Positions 17,219 to 25,461 are shown, numbered from the stretch's first letter. The stretch is DNA of 31,668 bases from CAYVAP01 sp964343195 (GCA_964343195.1 CAYFIR010000075.1:1-31668), one strand, 5' to 3'. A program made the numbers and translations. The notes: generated from the letters alone by a model not told the origin.

Positions 17219-17785
17219 TTATTCCTTGATACGCTCCATATATGACTTGGAAGCTGTGTCAATTTTGATCTTGTCGCCTATGTTAATAAACAGGGGTACC
17301 TTCACCTCTGCACCACTATTCAGGGTAGCAGGCTTCAGGGTGTTGGTGGCCGTGTCCCCTTTCAGTCCTGGCTCGGTATAGGTGATCTCACGGATCACAT
17401 ATTGTGGCAGGTCAATGGTCAATGGCTGCTCATCCTCTGTGTTGAAGAGCACCTCGACAAATTCTCCCTCTTCCAGCAGATCCTGCCCTTCTACCATTGC
17501 TCCGGGGATATTTACCTGCTCGTAGGTTTCAGTGTTCATGAATACCAGTGATTCTCCTTCGACATAGAGATACTGGTACTTCCGTCGTTCTACGCGGATT
17601 TCATCAATCTTGGAAGCCTTATTGAAGTTCTGCTCGATTACTTTGCCACTGGTCAGGCTCTTGATTTTGCAACGCACGAAGGCTGCTCCACGGCCCTGCT
17701 TGACGTGTTGAAATTCAACAATCGACCAGGTATCGCCATTTTGACGGAAAGTCAATCCATTGCGGATATCGGACATGTTTGCCAT
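17219..17785 (-). CDS. efp: Elongation factor P with an Arg loop tip
   Basis: A 188-residue three-domain EF-P, which relieves ribosome stalling at consecutive prolines. The N-terminal KOW-like domain (MSDIRNGLTF onward), the central OB domain, and the C-terminal OB domain ending in KIDTASKSYMERIKE are all present. In domain I the loop that reaches the peptidyl-transferase centre reads VKQGRGAAFVR, where the common form is VKPGKG-x-AF. The residue at the tip is Arg32 (codon at 17692-17690), not the usual modified Lys, and the preceding Pro is Gln. EarP-type EF-Ps also have Arg32 but with a different surrounding loop. No modification enzyme gene (epmA/B, earP, ymfI) is seen nearby. The gene lies in the fatty-acid run between a lipoprotein gene and accB. 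Confidence 0.95.
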   Translation of the reverse strand: MANMSDIRNGLTFRQNGDTWSIVEFQHVKQGRGAAFVRCKIKSLTSGKVIEQNFNKASKIDEIRVERRKYQYLYVEGESLVFMNTETYEQVNIPGAMVEGQDLLEEGEFVEVLFNTEDEQPLTIDLPQYVIREITYTEPGLKGDTATNTLKPATLNSGAEVKVPLFINIGDKIKIDTASKSYMERIKE

Positions 17786-17860
17786 TGCGAAGGAGTGTAT
17801 TAGGTGAGTAGCCTGATATTCAGACTTATTTTTGAAGCGGCAAATTAAAAAAAATAATTC

Positions 17861-18868
17861 CTATTCTGCCATTGCCCCCTGATGATACCAGGAATGCAAC
17901 CAACTTCCCCTCCCAAGATATTGTTTTTCAACTGATCCCGCCAGTTCATCCAGCACCAGTAAGGTATCTCCCTGAAGGAGAAATGCACGTCGGTCAAAGA
18001 AGTCGTATTCAAAGTCCACAATCCCCCTCTGAGTTCCAAACTGGTTATTGGTCCCCAGCGCCTTTGCAGTAGTCAGCTCTTTACCGAAATACGCCTGGCG
18101 ATAGGGAGAAATACGCCTCTTGCGGTAATTGGCAGCTTTTTCTTCCGAGAGGATTTGATGGCTGTTGTAGTCCAGTAAGGTTACCAACAGGCTATCCCGG
18201 TTTCCGGTATAAACTTCGATGCGCGCCCGCTGATCGGGCTGTAGCCCTAGCACCCGATTGGAAAAAGTGACTGAGTCCAGCACAGCGTAGGCCAGTTCCT
18301 GATAAATCCAGACTTTTTTATCAGCAGGGACATAAAACTGCCCCCCGAGGTAGCGAGGTTGTCCGTTGACACCGTCCAGATCCCGGTGAATCAGATTCTC
18401 GCTTTTGAGGTCCATAAAGATCAGTTTTCCCTGAGTCGTATCACATAGGAGCAGGGTCTTTTCACCGACTTTGATCAGATGGGGATCAAATTCTCCCAGT
18501 TCGATGGTCTCAAGCAGTTCGCCTGAGGGGGTGCACTTCCATAGCGCCTGCGCCCCTCCTACCCACAGATATTCCGTATTTCCATCCAGTCCTCCCGTCG
18601 AGGACTCGATGAATCCCAGCTCACTTTGCCAATTGGTATTAATTCCATTGGCATCCTGGCGAATGATGCGGTGTCCCAACTCAGTCCTTAGAACGAGATA
18701 GGAAACTCGGGTAGTCGGTATCAAGGCTTCATCCCCCTCGAACTGACACCCCGTGACGGCCAGTAAAATATAGAGGAAGGGTACGAGGCCTGGGAAAATA
18801 CAAGTGCGAAAGGAAGGATGGGAACTACGCTTCCCTGCCCTGTTTCCCTTGTTACCTCTTTTTCCCAT
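17861..18868 (-). CDS. Predicted lipoprotein, function unknown, in the fabH-acc operon
   Basis: A 335-residue protein with a Lys/Arg-rich N-terminus, hydrophobic stretch 24-37 and a lipobox ending at Cys41 (LAVTGC), so a lipoprotein is likely. The rest contains repeated short beta strands with W/Y and turns (LWVGGAQALWKCTPSGELLETI and similar), which suggests a beta-propeller-like fold, but I do not recognise a family. It begins 16 nt after the fabH stop and ends 75 nt before efp, so it is probably cotranscribed with fatty-acid genes. No catalytic motif is visible. The start at 18868 is the only one giving a signal sequence with a positive n-region; a shorter one is possible. Confidence 0.72.
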   Translation of the reverse strand: MGKRGNKGNRAGKRSSHPSFRTCIFPGLVPFLYILLAVTGCQFEGDEALIPTTRVSYLVLRTELGHRIIRQDANGINTNWQSELGFIESSTGGLDGNTEYLWVGGAQALWKCTPSGELLETIELGEFDPHLIKVGEKTLLLCDTTQGKLIFMDLKSENLIHRDLDGVNGQPRYLGGQFYVPADKKVWIYQELAYAVLDSVTFSNRVLGLQPDQRARIEVYTGNRDSLLVTLLDYNSHQILSEEKAANYRKRRISPYRQAYFGKELTTAKALGTNNQFGTQRGIVDFEYDFFDRRAFLLQGDTLLVLDELAGSVEKQYLGRGSWLHSWYHQGAMAE

Positions 18869-18884
18869 GACTCACTTAGGTGCT

Positions 18885-19892
18885 TTATTCTTTTGCTTTC
18901 TCAGTTGCATCGTAGGCCCACTTGAGGTAAATGGAGCCCCAGGCAAATCCTCCACCAAAGGCTGCCAGCAACAGATTGTCCCCAGGTTTGAGCTTGTCTT
19001 CCCAGTCCCAAAGGCATAGGGGGATCGTCGCTGCGGTGGTGTTGCCGTATCGGTCGATGTTGATCATAACCTTTTCGGGTGGGAGGTTGGCGCGCTTGGC
19101 GGTCGCATCGATGATGCGCAGATTGGCCTGGTGAGGAACCAGATAAGCCACGTCGTCACCAGTCAGACCGTTTCGCTTCATGACCAGCTCCGTAATGTCA
19201 GCCATGCCTTTCACCGCATGCTTGAATACAGTCCGGCCATCCTGGTAGATGTAATGCTCATTATTGTTCAGGGTTTCCAGAGAAACGGGATGGGCACTTC
19301 CCCCTGCTTTTTGCTGCAGGTAATCACCTCCGCCTCCGTTAACCGCCAGTTCAGAGTCGATGATTCCCATGCCTTCTTCACTTGGCTCCAGCAACACACA
19401 GCCTGCTCCGTCACCGAAGAGGATACAGGTATTGCGGTCCTGGTAATTGACCCGCATGCTCATTTTATCGGCCCCAACAACCATCACCCGCTTATGCATT
19501 CCGGATTCGATGAACTGAGACGCTGTGCGCAGGGCAAATAGAAACCCTGCACAGGCGGCATTCATATCAAATCCCCAGGCCTGCGGTGCCCCCAGCTTGT
19601 GGGCGATCAGGTTGGCCGTAGCGGGATATACATGATCGGGAGAAACTGTGGCGCAAATAATCAGGTCGATATCCTCCGGTCCGTAGGGAGTTTTCTCCAG
19701 AAGATCCTGTGCGGCCAGTACCCCCATGTCGGAAGTAGCCCGACCCTTGTCGAGGATCCTTCGCTCACGGATACCCGTGCGCTCCCGTATCCATTGGTCG
19801 TTGGTGTCGACCATTTTTTCCAGGTCTTCGTTGGTCAGAACCCGCTCAGGTACGTATCCACCGACTGCGGTGATGATGGCTCTACGTTTCAT
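18885..19892 (-). CDS. fabH: Beta-ketoacyl-ACP synthase III
   Basis: A 335-residue condensing enzyme that starts fatty-acid synthesis by joining an acyl-CoA primer to malonyl-ACP. The catalytic triad is visible: Cys114 in NAACAGF, His254 in VPHQANLRI and Asn284 in YGNTTAATIP. The N-terminal TNDQWIRERTGIRERR and the FGDGAGC glycine block are family hallmarks. It is the first gene of the run fabH-lipoprotein-efp-accB-accC, so primer condensation and malonyl-CoA supply are probably coexpressed. The usual upstream neighbours plsX and rpmF are missing; trxB is upstream instead, separated by 239 nt and a terminator. Confidence 0.96.
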   Translation of the reverse strand: MKRRAIITAVGGYVPERVLTNEDLEKMVDTNDQWIRERTGIRERRILDKGRATSDMGVLAAQDLLEKTPYGPEDIDLIICATVSPDHVYPATANLIAHKLGAPQAWGFDMNAACAGFLFALRTASQFIESGMHKRVMVVGADKMSMRVNYQDRNTCILFGDGAGCVLLEPSEEGMGIIDSELAVNGGGGDYLQQKAGGSAHPVSLETLNNNEHYIYQDGRTVFKHAVKGMADITELVMKRNGLTGDDVAYLVPHQANLRIIDATAKRANLPPEKVMINIDRYGNTTAATIPLCLWDWEDKLKPGDNLLLAAFGGGFAWGSIYLKWAYDATEKAKE

Positions 19893-20066
19893 GCGATTTT
19901 ATTCAGTACACCAGTCAGAAAAGGGCCGTAGAAGCTCAAGTGGCAAAAACATTTTGGGGCTTCCAGAGATGATCAACCCTCGAAAGGAAGGTAAAGTAGC
20001 TGCTTTTAACTGGCTTTTGCAATCCTTACGGGTAAAAGTGCCCTGCTGACTTTTGGCAATGCCAGT

Positions 20067-20104
20067 ATAAAGAAAGCCTGCCAATCCAAACCGGATCAGC
20101 AGGC
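20067..20104 (-). terminator. Terminator of trxB
   Basis: A 12-bp stem with two G-U pairs (20076-20087 with 20093-20104) and a 5-nt loop is followed on the minus strand by TTTCTTTATA. It lies 27 nt after the trxB stop at 20132 and separates trxB from fabH. Confidence 0.72.
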
Positions 20105-20131
20105 CCACTATGAAAAACAGAAAAAGTCTTA

Positions 20132-21097
20132 TCAGGCTTCTTCCAGGACTGATTCCTGCGCAGCCAACCATCGCTCTGCATCGAGAGCTGCCATACAACC
20201 GGTTCCGGCAGCTGTAACAGCCTGACGGTACACATTGTCTGCGGCATCTCCGCTGGCAAATACTCCGGGGATATTGGTACGGGTGCTACCTGGCTGTACT
20301 TTAAGGTAGCCCGCCTCATCCATGTCCAGCTGCCCCTTGAAGATGTCGGTGCTGGGTTTGTGTCCAATGGCTACAAAGAAGGCGCTGGCTTCGATCACGG
20401 TCTTTTCACCAGTCTTGTTGTTCACAACGTGAACCTTTTCCACGTTCAATTCTCCTGAGATGTCCTCGGCCTCAGTATTCCAGTAGACCTTGATGTTGGG
20501 AGTGTTGAGCACCCGGTTTTGCATGATCTTGGAGGCACGCAGTTCATCACGCCGCACCAGCATGTGCACAGTGGTAGCGAGATTGGATAGATATAGTGAT
20601 TCCTCAGCAGCAGTATCCCCTCCTCCTACGATTACGACTTCCTTGCCACGGAAAAAGAACCCGTCACAGACTGCACAGGCACTCACCCCACGGTTCTGGT
20701 ATTTGTCCTCGGCCTCTATCCCCAGCCATTTGGCCTTGGCTCCTGTTGAAATGATGACTGCATCAGCGGTAAATTCATCGCCGCCATCTGTCCACAGCCG
20801 CTTGGGGCTGGAGTTCAGGTCCACCTTGGTGATCAGCTCGTATTTGATCTGGGTGCCAAAGCGCTCGGCCTGCTTACGGAAGTCTTCCATCATCTCCGGT
20901 CCCATGATGCCCTCGGGATAACCAGGGTAGTTTTCGACATCATTGGTGATCATCAACTGCCCACCAGGCTGCATCCCACTGAACATCAGGGGCTTTAGCT
21001 CAGCCCGAGCCGCATAGATGGCGGCAGTGTATCCAGCTGGACCAGACCCGATTATGACGAGATGGTGATGATTGGCATTGTTGTTACCCTGACTCAT
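20132..21097 (-). CDS. trxB: Thioredoxin-disulfide reductase
   Basis: A 321-residue flavoprotein that passes electrons from NADPH through FAD to thioredoxin. The FAD-binding GSGPAGYTAAIYAARA (18-33) and the NADPH-binding GGGDTAAEES (158-167) surround the redox-active CAVC (Cys141 and Cys144), the low-molecular-weight TrxR layout. The C-terminal FAD block with GVFASGDAADNVYRQAVTAAG is present. Length is normal. It has its own promoter and terminator, and so is likely expressed apart from the fabH run downstream. Confidence 0.96.
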   Translation of the reverse strand: MSQGNNNANHHHLVIIGSGPAGYTAAIYAARAELKPLMFSGMQPGGQLMITNDVENYPGYPEGIMGPEMMEDFRKQAERFGTQIKYELITKVDLNSSPKRLWTDGGDEFTADAVIISTGAKAKWLGIEAEDKYQNRGVSACAVCDGFFFRGKEVVIVGGGDTAAEESLYLSNLATTVHMLVRRDELRASKIMQNRVLNTPNIKVYWNTEAEDISGELNVEKVHVVNNKTGEKTVIEASAFFVAIGHKPSTDIFKGQLDMDEAGYLKVQPGSTRTNIPGVFASGDAADNVYRQAVTAAGTGCMAALDAERWLAAQESVLEEA

Positions 21098-21159
21098 ATT
21101 GGTGAATTTTGATGCTTTTTTCTAAAGTTTGTGTCCCACAAATGTAAAAAGAATTGTGG

Positions 21160-21188
21160 CAAAGATACGTCCAAATCACGACATTCAA
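21160..21188 (-). promoter_or_regulatory. Bacteroidota-type promoter of trxB
   Basis: On the minus strand TTG (21188-21186) and TATCTTTG (21167-21160) are separated by 18 nt; the -7 element matches TAnnTTTG exactly. It lies about 60 nt upstream of the trxB ATG at 21097. A second exact -7 element, TACATTTG, is at 21146-21139 but lacks a TTG at suitable distance. Confidence 0.55.
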
Positions 21189-21381
21189 TAATATTATGAA
21201 TTGATGATTTGACGTAGGTGCTTGGAATACGGAACTTGCAGCATAAGGTTATTCCCTATCGCTAATCCAGTTAAATCCATCGGGGACACAGCCTGACCGA
21301 AATCCAAATATCACCCCGATCAAATATTTACTAACTTCACCTCTCTAACAGGACTATAACCCATATTTCCTTTTTCCACTT

Positions 21382-22503
21382 ATGCCAGAGAAGGCCAAAC
21401 ATTTGCAAACTTTTCAAAACCTATGTGTAATCGCTCATATGGATGGAGGATTGCATCCTGCCGAGCGGGATTTCCTGGAAGAGGTCGCCGGGGGGATGGG
21501 CCTTACCCAGGAGGAGGTCGCCAACCTCATGGCAAAAGGGAGTCGGCTGGAGTTTATCATCCCTCAAACTGAAGGGGAGCGATACCTTGAGTTGCGAATG
21601 GTCATCGTGATGATGCTTACCGATGGAAAAATGGATGACCGCGAATACCAGGGCTGCCTGCATCTCGCGGAGGAGATGGGAATCGAACAGGCATATCTCG
21701 ATGAGACCATTGGCTTTTACCAGAAAAAGCAGGCAGAACTGGCCGGGCACTTAGCTATTTTTCAGAACCTATACCTGATTGCAGCGGCAGATGGACACAT
21801 CAGCGAACAGGAGAAGGACCTGCTGCTGGAAGTCGCCAGAAACCTGGGCCTGGGCCAGGAAGACATCGATGGCATCATAGATTCTGACACTCCACTGGAA
21901 TTCATACTCCCGGAGGACAAGGAGGATCGCTTTTTTTCCCTGAAGAACCTCGTCTATATGATGGTCGTGGATGGGAAAATTGCTCCAGAAGAGTACGATC
22001 TCTGTGTAGAATTTGCCCGAAAGGTAGAGTTGGGACAATCTGACGTCGATGAAATAATCGAGGAATATCGGCAGCTAAGAACCGAAAGAGAGGCACACCA
22101 GGAAGAAGTGACGGTGGATAACACCGATTATTACCTGGACCTTATCAATGCCTTTAACAGGATTGGCCTGGACCACAATGTATGCATCCAGTACTTTCAG
22201 CTGTCGGCCCAGTCGGGTCGAATTGAGCTTCCACCACACCTGGATACCGACCAACAACTGGCATTTCTCCGTGTGTTATGGCTCATCTACGTCCGCTGCT
22301 ATGAACTTTGCGAGGAGGCGGAAACCCAGATTCCTCTCTACATCAGTCTGGCTGCCGCTAAACAGGACCTACAGGACCTGTTCAATTTTCTCATCCAGCA
22401 GGAGCGGGAGAACGGAGCCTCTGGCCTTACGGATGTCGACCTGTCTCACGAAAATGTAGAAGCCGAGCTGAGCCAGCAGCTCCGCAACCTCCTACACTTC
22501 TAG
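21382..22503 (+). CDS. Protein with two tandem TerB-like domains
   Basis: A 373-residue acidic soluble protein. Residues about 8-115 and 124-228 are two copies of one helical unit, each with FQNL-x-x-IA-x-x-DG followed by an Asp/Glu-rich turn, L-x-EVA-x-x-x-GL, and later a second M-x-x-DGK-x-x-x-x-EY-x-x-C stretch. This is the pattern of the TerB/DjlA-N (tellurite resistance TerB-like) fold, whose acidic DG loops suggest metal binding. The third part (250-373) is helical and not recognisable. There are no neighbouring ter genes, so a stress role is only a family guess. It converges with the iron-sulfur gene at 22522 with 18 nt between. Confidence 0.75.
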   Translation: MPEKAKHLQTFQNLCVIAHMDGGLHPAERDFLEEVAGGMGLTQEEVANLMAKGSRLEFIIPQTEGERYLELRMVIVMMLTDGKMDDREYQGCLHLAEEMGIEQAYLDETIGFYQKKQAELAGHLAIFQNLYLIAAADGHISEQEKDLLLEVARNLGLGQEDIDGIIDSDTPLEFILPEDKEDRFFSLKNLVYMMVVDGKIAPEEYDLCVEFARKVELGQSDVDEIIEEYRQLRTEREAHQEEVTVDNTDYYLDLINAFNRIGLDHNVCIQYFQLSAQSGRIELPPHLDTDQQLAFLRVLWLIYVRCYELCEEAETQIPLYISLAAAKQDLQDLFNFLIQQERENGASGLTDVDLSHENVEAELSQQLRNLLHF

Positions 22504-22521
22504 TTCCCTACACCAGAGACC

Positions 22522-23301
22522 CTACAAATTCTCCGCTGCGATCTCGGCGATGTCCTTTAGCTCGACTTCTTCCTCTTTGTCCAGCTTCTTGACTGCGTCC
22601 TGGAACATGATCATGCAGAAGGGGCAGTTCATAGCTACGACATCGGCTCCGGTGCCGATGGCCTCCTCGGCCCGTTCGGTGCTGACCTCTTTTTTCCCTT
22701 TCTCTGCATCCTTGAAGACCTGTGCGCCACCCGCGCCACAGCAAAGGCCATTTTTGCGGCTACGCTTCATCTCGCTGAGGTCGGTGTCCAGTTCCTGGAT
22801 CACACGGCGGGGTGCGTCATAAATGCCATTGGCACGGCCCAGGTAGCAGGAATCGTGGAAGGTGATCTTTTTGCCTTTGTAAGCTCCCCCATCCTCGATG
22901 CGTAGCTTTCCCGCGTCGATGAATTCCTGCAGGAACTGGCTGTGGTGGATCACTTCGTAGTTACCGCCCAGGTCGGGATACTCATTCTTGATGGTGTTGA
23001 AGCAATGCGGGCAGGCGGTGATGATCTTCTTGACATTGTACATGTTCAGTACCTCGATGTTCTGCATCGCCTGCATCTGGAACAGGAACTCGTTGCCGGA
23101 CCGCTTGGCCGGATCGCCGGTACAGGTTTCTTCCTGCCCCAGCACCGCGTAGCTGATCTCCAGGTGGTTGAGGATTTTGACCATCGCCTGGGTGATACGT
23201 TGCGCCCGGCTATCAAAGCTGCCCGCGCAGCCGACCCAGAAGAGGTATTCAGGGGTGTCGCCGTTCGCGGCGAGGGTGGACATGAGGGGGATATGTGGCA
23301 T
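22522..23301 (-). CDS. CCG-domain (Fe-S)-binding protein, HdrB/GlpC/LldE-like
   Basis: A 259-residue soluble protein with two cysteine-rich CCG-like domains that bind an iron-sulfur cluster in heterodisulfide-reductase-type enzymes. Cysteines visible: Cys25 in VGCAGSFDSR, Cys60 in ETCTGDP, Cys97/Cys100 in ACPHC, Cys152 in HDSCYLGR, the CCG at 187-189 and Cys226/Cys229 in NCPFC. The partner is the membrane 4Fe-4S protein at 23892-25283; an IVP gene intervenes. Together they would form an HdrED- or GlpC-like module passing electrons between a quinone or haem membrane pool and a soluble donor. The real donor or acceptor is not evident. The ATG at 23283 is an alternative start. Confidence 0.9.
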   Translation of the reverse strand: MPHIPLMSTLAANGDTPEYLFWVGCAGSFDSRAQRITQAMVKILNHLEISYAVLGQEETCTGDPAKRSGNEFLFQMQAMQNIEVLNMYNVKKIITACPHCFNTIKNEYPDLGGNYEVIHHSQFLQEFIDAGKLRIEDGGAYKGKKITFHDSCYLGRANGIYDAPRRVIQELDTDLSEMKRSRKNGLCCGAGGAQVFKDAEKGKKEVSTERAEEAIGTGADVVAMNCPFCMIMFQDAVKKLDKEEEVELKDIAEIAAENL

Positions 23302-23316
23302 GGATGATTTTTTAGG

Positions 23317-23869
23317 TATGGAGGATATGAAGGTATAGAGGCATGTGGATTATTTTCCTTTTCCCGTGCTAGACCTTTGCCGCTCCTGGACATAAAGAAT
23401 GAAACCGTTGAGGGTAACCTTAGCGTCTTCTAAAAGTTCCCATCCGGTATCAAACAGGTCTTTGCCAATGATCTTCATATCCCAACAAATGATCAGAATA
23501 TCTTTGAGTTCGTAGATTGAGCCTCGGGCAATACGGTAAAACTGAATTCCTTCTTTGTAATGATACCGACCATACCCTTCGGCAATATTAAGTGTGATGC
23601 TTTGTGAAGCACGTCTGGTTTGGCTGGCAAGAGCGTATTTTTCTTCTGGAGGAATCAAGGGAATGACCTTGTTATAAAAGAATAGCCGGACTTTTCTACC
23701 TTTTCGCCAAGCATCGAGAGAAACAAAATCCTTTTCCGAATTGTAGCCTCTTGCAGGCTCTTCCGCAAGACTGGTTTCCCCCTGAAGAATCTCTTCAAGT
23801 GGGGAATCAACCCTTTTTCCCATTACAAATAGACTTTCAGCGTCTCTATCTTCCTGCATATCCTCCATA
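23317..23869. repeat. Short inverted repeats flanking the IVP gene
   Basis: TATGGAGGATATG at 23317-23329 and its exact reverse complement at 23857-23869 lie on the two sides of the IVP gene. The right copy is within its first codons (MKYMEDMQ). The left copy is embedded in an 8-9 nt GG-ATA-rich periodic stretch, 23315-23341. Confidence 0.6.
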
Positions 23870-23877
23870 TACTTCAT
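23350..23877 (-). CDS. Four-helix-bundle protein (23S rRNA intervening-sequence protein family)
   Basis: A 175-residue protein whose residues about 52-165 match the IVP/four-helix-bundle family: WRKGRKVRLFFYNKVI, then SQTRRASQSITLNIAEGYGR (85-104) and IARGSIYELKD (116-126). Family function is unknown; some members lie inside 23S rRNA insertions, many, like this one, stand alone. Before the core lie about 50 non-conserved residues, longer than usual. I chose the ATG at 23877; upstream in-frame sequence reads into the preceding gene in another frame. The start is 14 nt after the stop of the membrane iron-sulfur gene, and the next gene starts 48 nt after its stop. Its position between two genes that normally adjoin, and the inverted repeats, suggest later insertion. 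Confidence 0.85.
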   Translation of the reverse strand: MKYMEDMQEDRDAESLFVMGKRVDSPLEEILQGETSLAEEPARGYNSEKDFVSLDAWRKGRKVRLFFYNKVIPLIPPEEKYALASQTRRASQSITLNIAEGYGRYHYKEGIQFYRIARGSIYELKDILIICWDMKIIGKDLFDTGWELLEDAKVTLNGFILYVQERQRSSTGKGK

Positions 23878-23891
23878 ACCTCTGGAACTTC

Positions 23892-25283
23892 TTATCCTTC
23901 CATCTCCTCCGCCCACTTGAACCTGTCCGCTGCCGCCATGGCCCAGGGGGCACCGTTGTTCTCGATGTTGTTGGTCATGCCGGCCCAGCCTTCGGGCATC
24001 TTGGATTCTTCCAGGATGAGGTAACGGCGTAGCTGCATGATGATGTCGAGCTGGTTGATGTTCACAGGACAGGCCTCGACGCAAGCATTGCAGGTATTGC
24101 AGGCGTTGAGTTCCTCTTCGGAGATGTAGTGATCGCTCAGGAGAAAGTGCTCGGCGGCTTCTTTGGCACCGTCAATGTTTTCGTCGCTGGGGACGATCAC
24201 GCCCTCCTCATTGGGCTTGAGCTTGTACTTCTGGATTTCCTCCAGGCGGTCGCGGGTGTCCATGACGATCTTGCGCGGCGAGAGTTTCTTGCCCGTAGTA
24301 TTGGCAGGGCAAACGTCCGTACAGCGGCCACACTCGGTGCAGGCGTAGGAATTCATCAGGTTGACCCAGGTGAGGTCCGTCACATCGCGCGCGCCGAAAC
24401 GCTTGGGCGCATTGGGATCTTCCTCGGGCTGATAATTGAAGTCAAATGCTGCCTTTACCTCTTCGTTGATGTGCTTACTGGACTCCAGTTTGCCCTGAGG
24501 CTCCAGGCTGCTATAATAGACATTGGGGAAGGAAACGATGACATGGAAGTGCTTGGAGATCGGCAGGTAGTTGAGGAAAGCCAGAATCCCGACGATGTGT
24601 CCCCACCAGCCTGCGCGCTCAATGAGATGCAGTGTTTCGGGATTGGAGCCAAAAATCTGCATATCGGCCAGCCACTGCGAAATGGGGTACACGCCAGGCA
24701 GCGCTGCGAGGGAGCCTTCGCCCAGGGCATGTAGCTGTATGTCCGCTACATTGAACGCCAGCAAAGCCAGCATCAGCACGATCTCCGTCCAGAGGATGAC
24801 GTTGGCATCGAGGTGGGAGTAATTCTTGCGGGTGATCAGCCCCTTGGACTCTGCCATTTCCGGTCCGCGAAAGCGCGAGACCTTCATGATGTTACGGCGC
24901 CAGAGCAGGGCGATGCAACTCACAATCACCAGCACGGCCAGCCACTCGTTGAGGAACATGATGCCACTGTAAACCGGATCGGTGTACTGTCCAAAGAAGC
25001 GGTGCTGACCGCTCAGGCCATCGACGATGATTTCGAGTACCTCTATGTTGATGACAATAAAGCTGACATAGATGATCAGGTGCATCACCGCTGGAGTAAT
25101 GCGTTTGAACATCTTTTGTTGCCCAAAAGCCACCAACGCCATTTGTCTCAGCCTTTCGACCGGGCGATCGTTGCGATTTTCGGGTCGCCCCAGGAAGATA
25201 TTGCTCCGGATGCGGCGGACCTGCCAGGCAAAGAGCCCGGCCCCAGCCAGCAATACGAGCAGAAATAGCAATTGACTAAGCAT
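23892..25283 (-). CDS. Membrane 4Fe-4S dicluster protein, HdrD/DsrM-like
   Basis: A 463-residue protein. The N-terminal half has about five membrane segments (3-22, 64-86, 108-128, 160-183, 226-243) with histidines such as His68, His229 and His245 that could hold haem b, as in nitrate-reductase-gamma-like subunits; this haem role is inferred. The cytoplasmic C-terminal half has two classical 4Fe-4S motifs, CTECGRCTDVC (Cys315, 318, 321, 325) and CNTCNACVEAC (Cys395, 398, 401, 405), each followed by Pro. It has no CCG domains; these are on the separate protein at 22522-23301. The ATG at 25283 is chosen; in-frame sequence upstream to 25370 covers the promoter and has no family character. It is the first gene of this operon. 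Confidence 0.9.
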   Translation of the reverse strand: MLSQLLFLLVLLAGAGLFAWQVRRIRSNIFLGRPENRNDRPVERLRQMALVAFGQQKMFKRITPAVMHLIIYVSFIVINIEVLEIIVDGLSGQHRFFGQYTDPVYSGIMFLNEWLAVLVIVSCIALLWRRNIMKVSRFRGPEMAESKGLITRKNYSHLDANVILWTEIVLMLALLAFNVADIQLHALGEGSLAALPGVYPISQWLADMQIFGSNPETLHLIERAGWWGHIVGILAFLNYLPISKHFHVIVSFPNVYYSSLEPQGKLESSKHINEEVKAAFDFNYQPEEDPNAPKRFGARDVTDLTWVNLMNSYACTECGRCTDVCPANTTGKKLSPRKIVMDTRDRLEEIQKYKLKPNEEGVIVPSDENIDGAKEAAEHFLLSDHYISEEELNACNTCNACVEACPVNINQLDIIMQLRRYLILEESKMPEGWAGMTNNIENNGAPWAMAAADRFKWAEEMEG

Positions 25284-25312
25284 ATATCCTTTTTTGTTTG
25301 CGTAGCAAAATA

Positions 25313-25326
25313 GTATGCATGCATAC
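25313..25326. promoter_or_regulatory. 14-bp perfect palindrome at the predicted start of the iron-sulfur operon
   Basis: GTATGCATGCATAC is its own reverse complement. It directly abuts the -7 element at 25327-25334 and would cover the expected transcription start, so it looks like an operator for a dimeric repressor. No regulator gene is adjacent. Confidence 0.5.
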
Positions 25327-25358
25327 CAAATATAGGAAAAAGTCTTTCCCTGCCCCAA
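25327..25358 (-). promoter_or_regulatory. Bacteroidota-type promoter of the iron-sulfur operon
   Basis: On the minus strand TTG (25358-25356), 21 nt, then TATATTTG (25334-25327), an exact TAnnTTTG. It lies 44 nt upstream of the ATG at 25283. Confidence 0.65.
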
Positions 25359-25377
25359 GCGGGAGTTCAAGTTTTTG

Positions 25378-25401
25378 AAAAAAAGCTAACAGACGTTAGC
25401 T
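25378..25401 (-). terminator. Minus-strand hairpin with T run upstream of the iron-sulfur promoter
   Basis: AGCTAAC (25384-25390) and GTTAGCT (25395-25401) pair with loop AGAC. On the minus strand six or more T follow. It may stop transcripts that run antisense through the tRNA gene before they reach the operon promoter. Confidence 0.5.
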
Positions 25402-25461
25402 GAGAATGGTTGAGTTAGTCAGGGGAATTAGGGTAAAAAGTAAAAAAACACCCTGTGGCAC

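Noticed and set aside
24129..24734. 201-residue open frame opposite the membrane 4Fe-4S gene
   Set aside because: Lies entirely opposite the cysteine-motif-bearing gene and has no features of its own.
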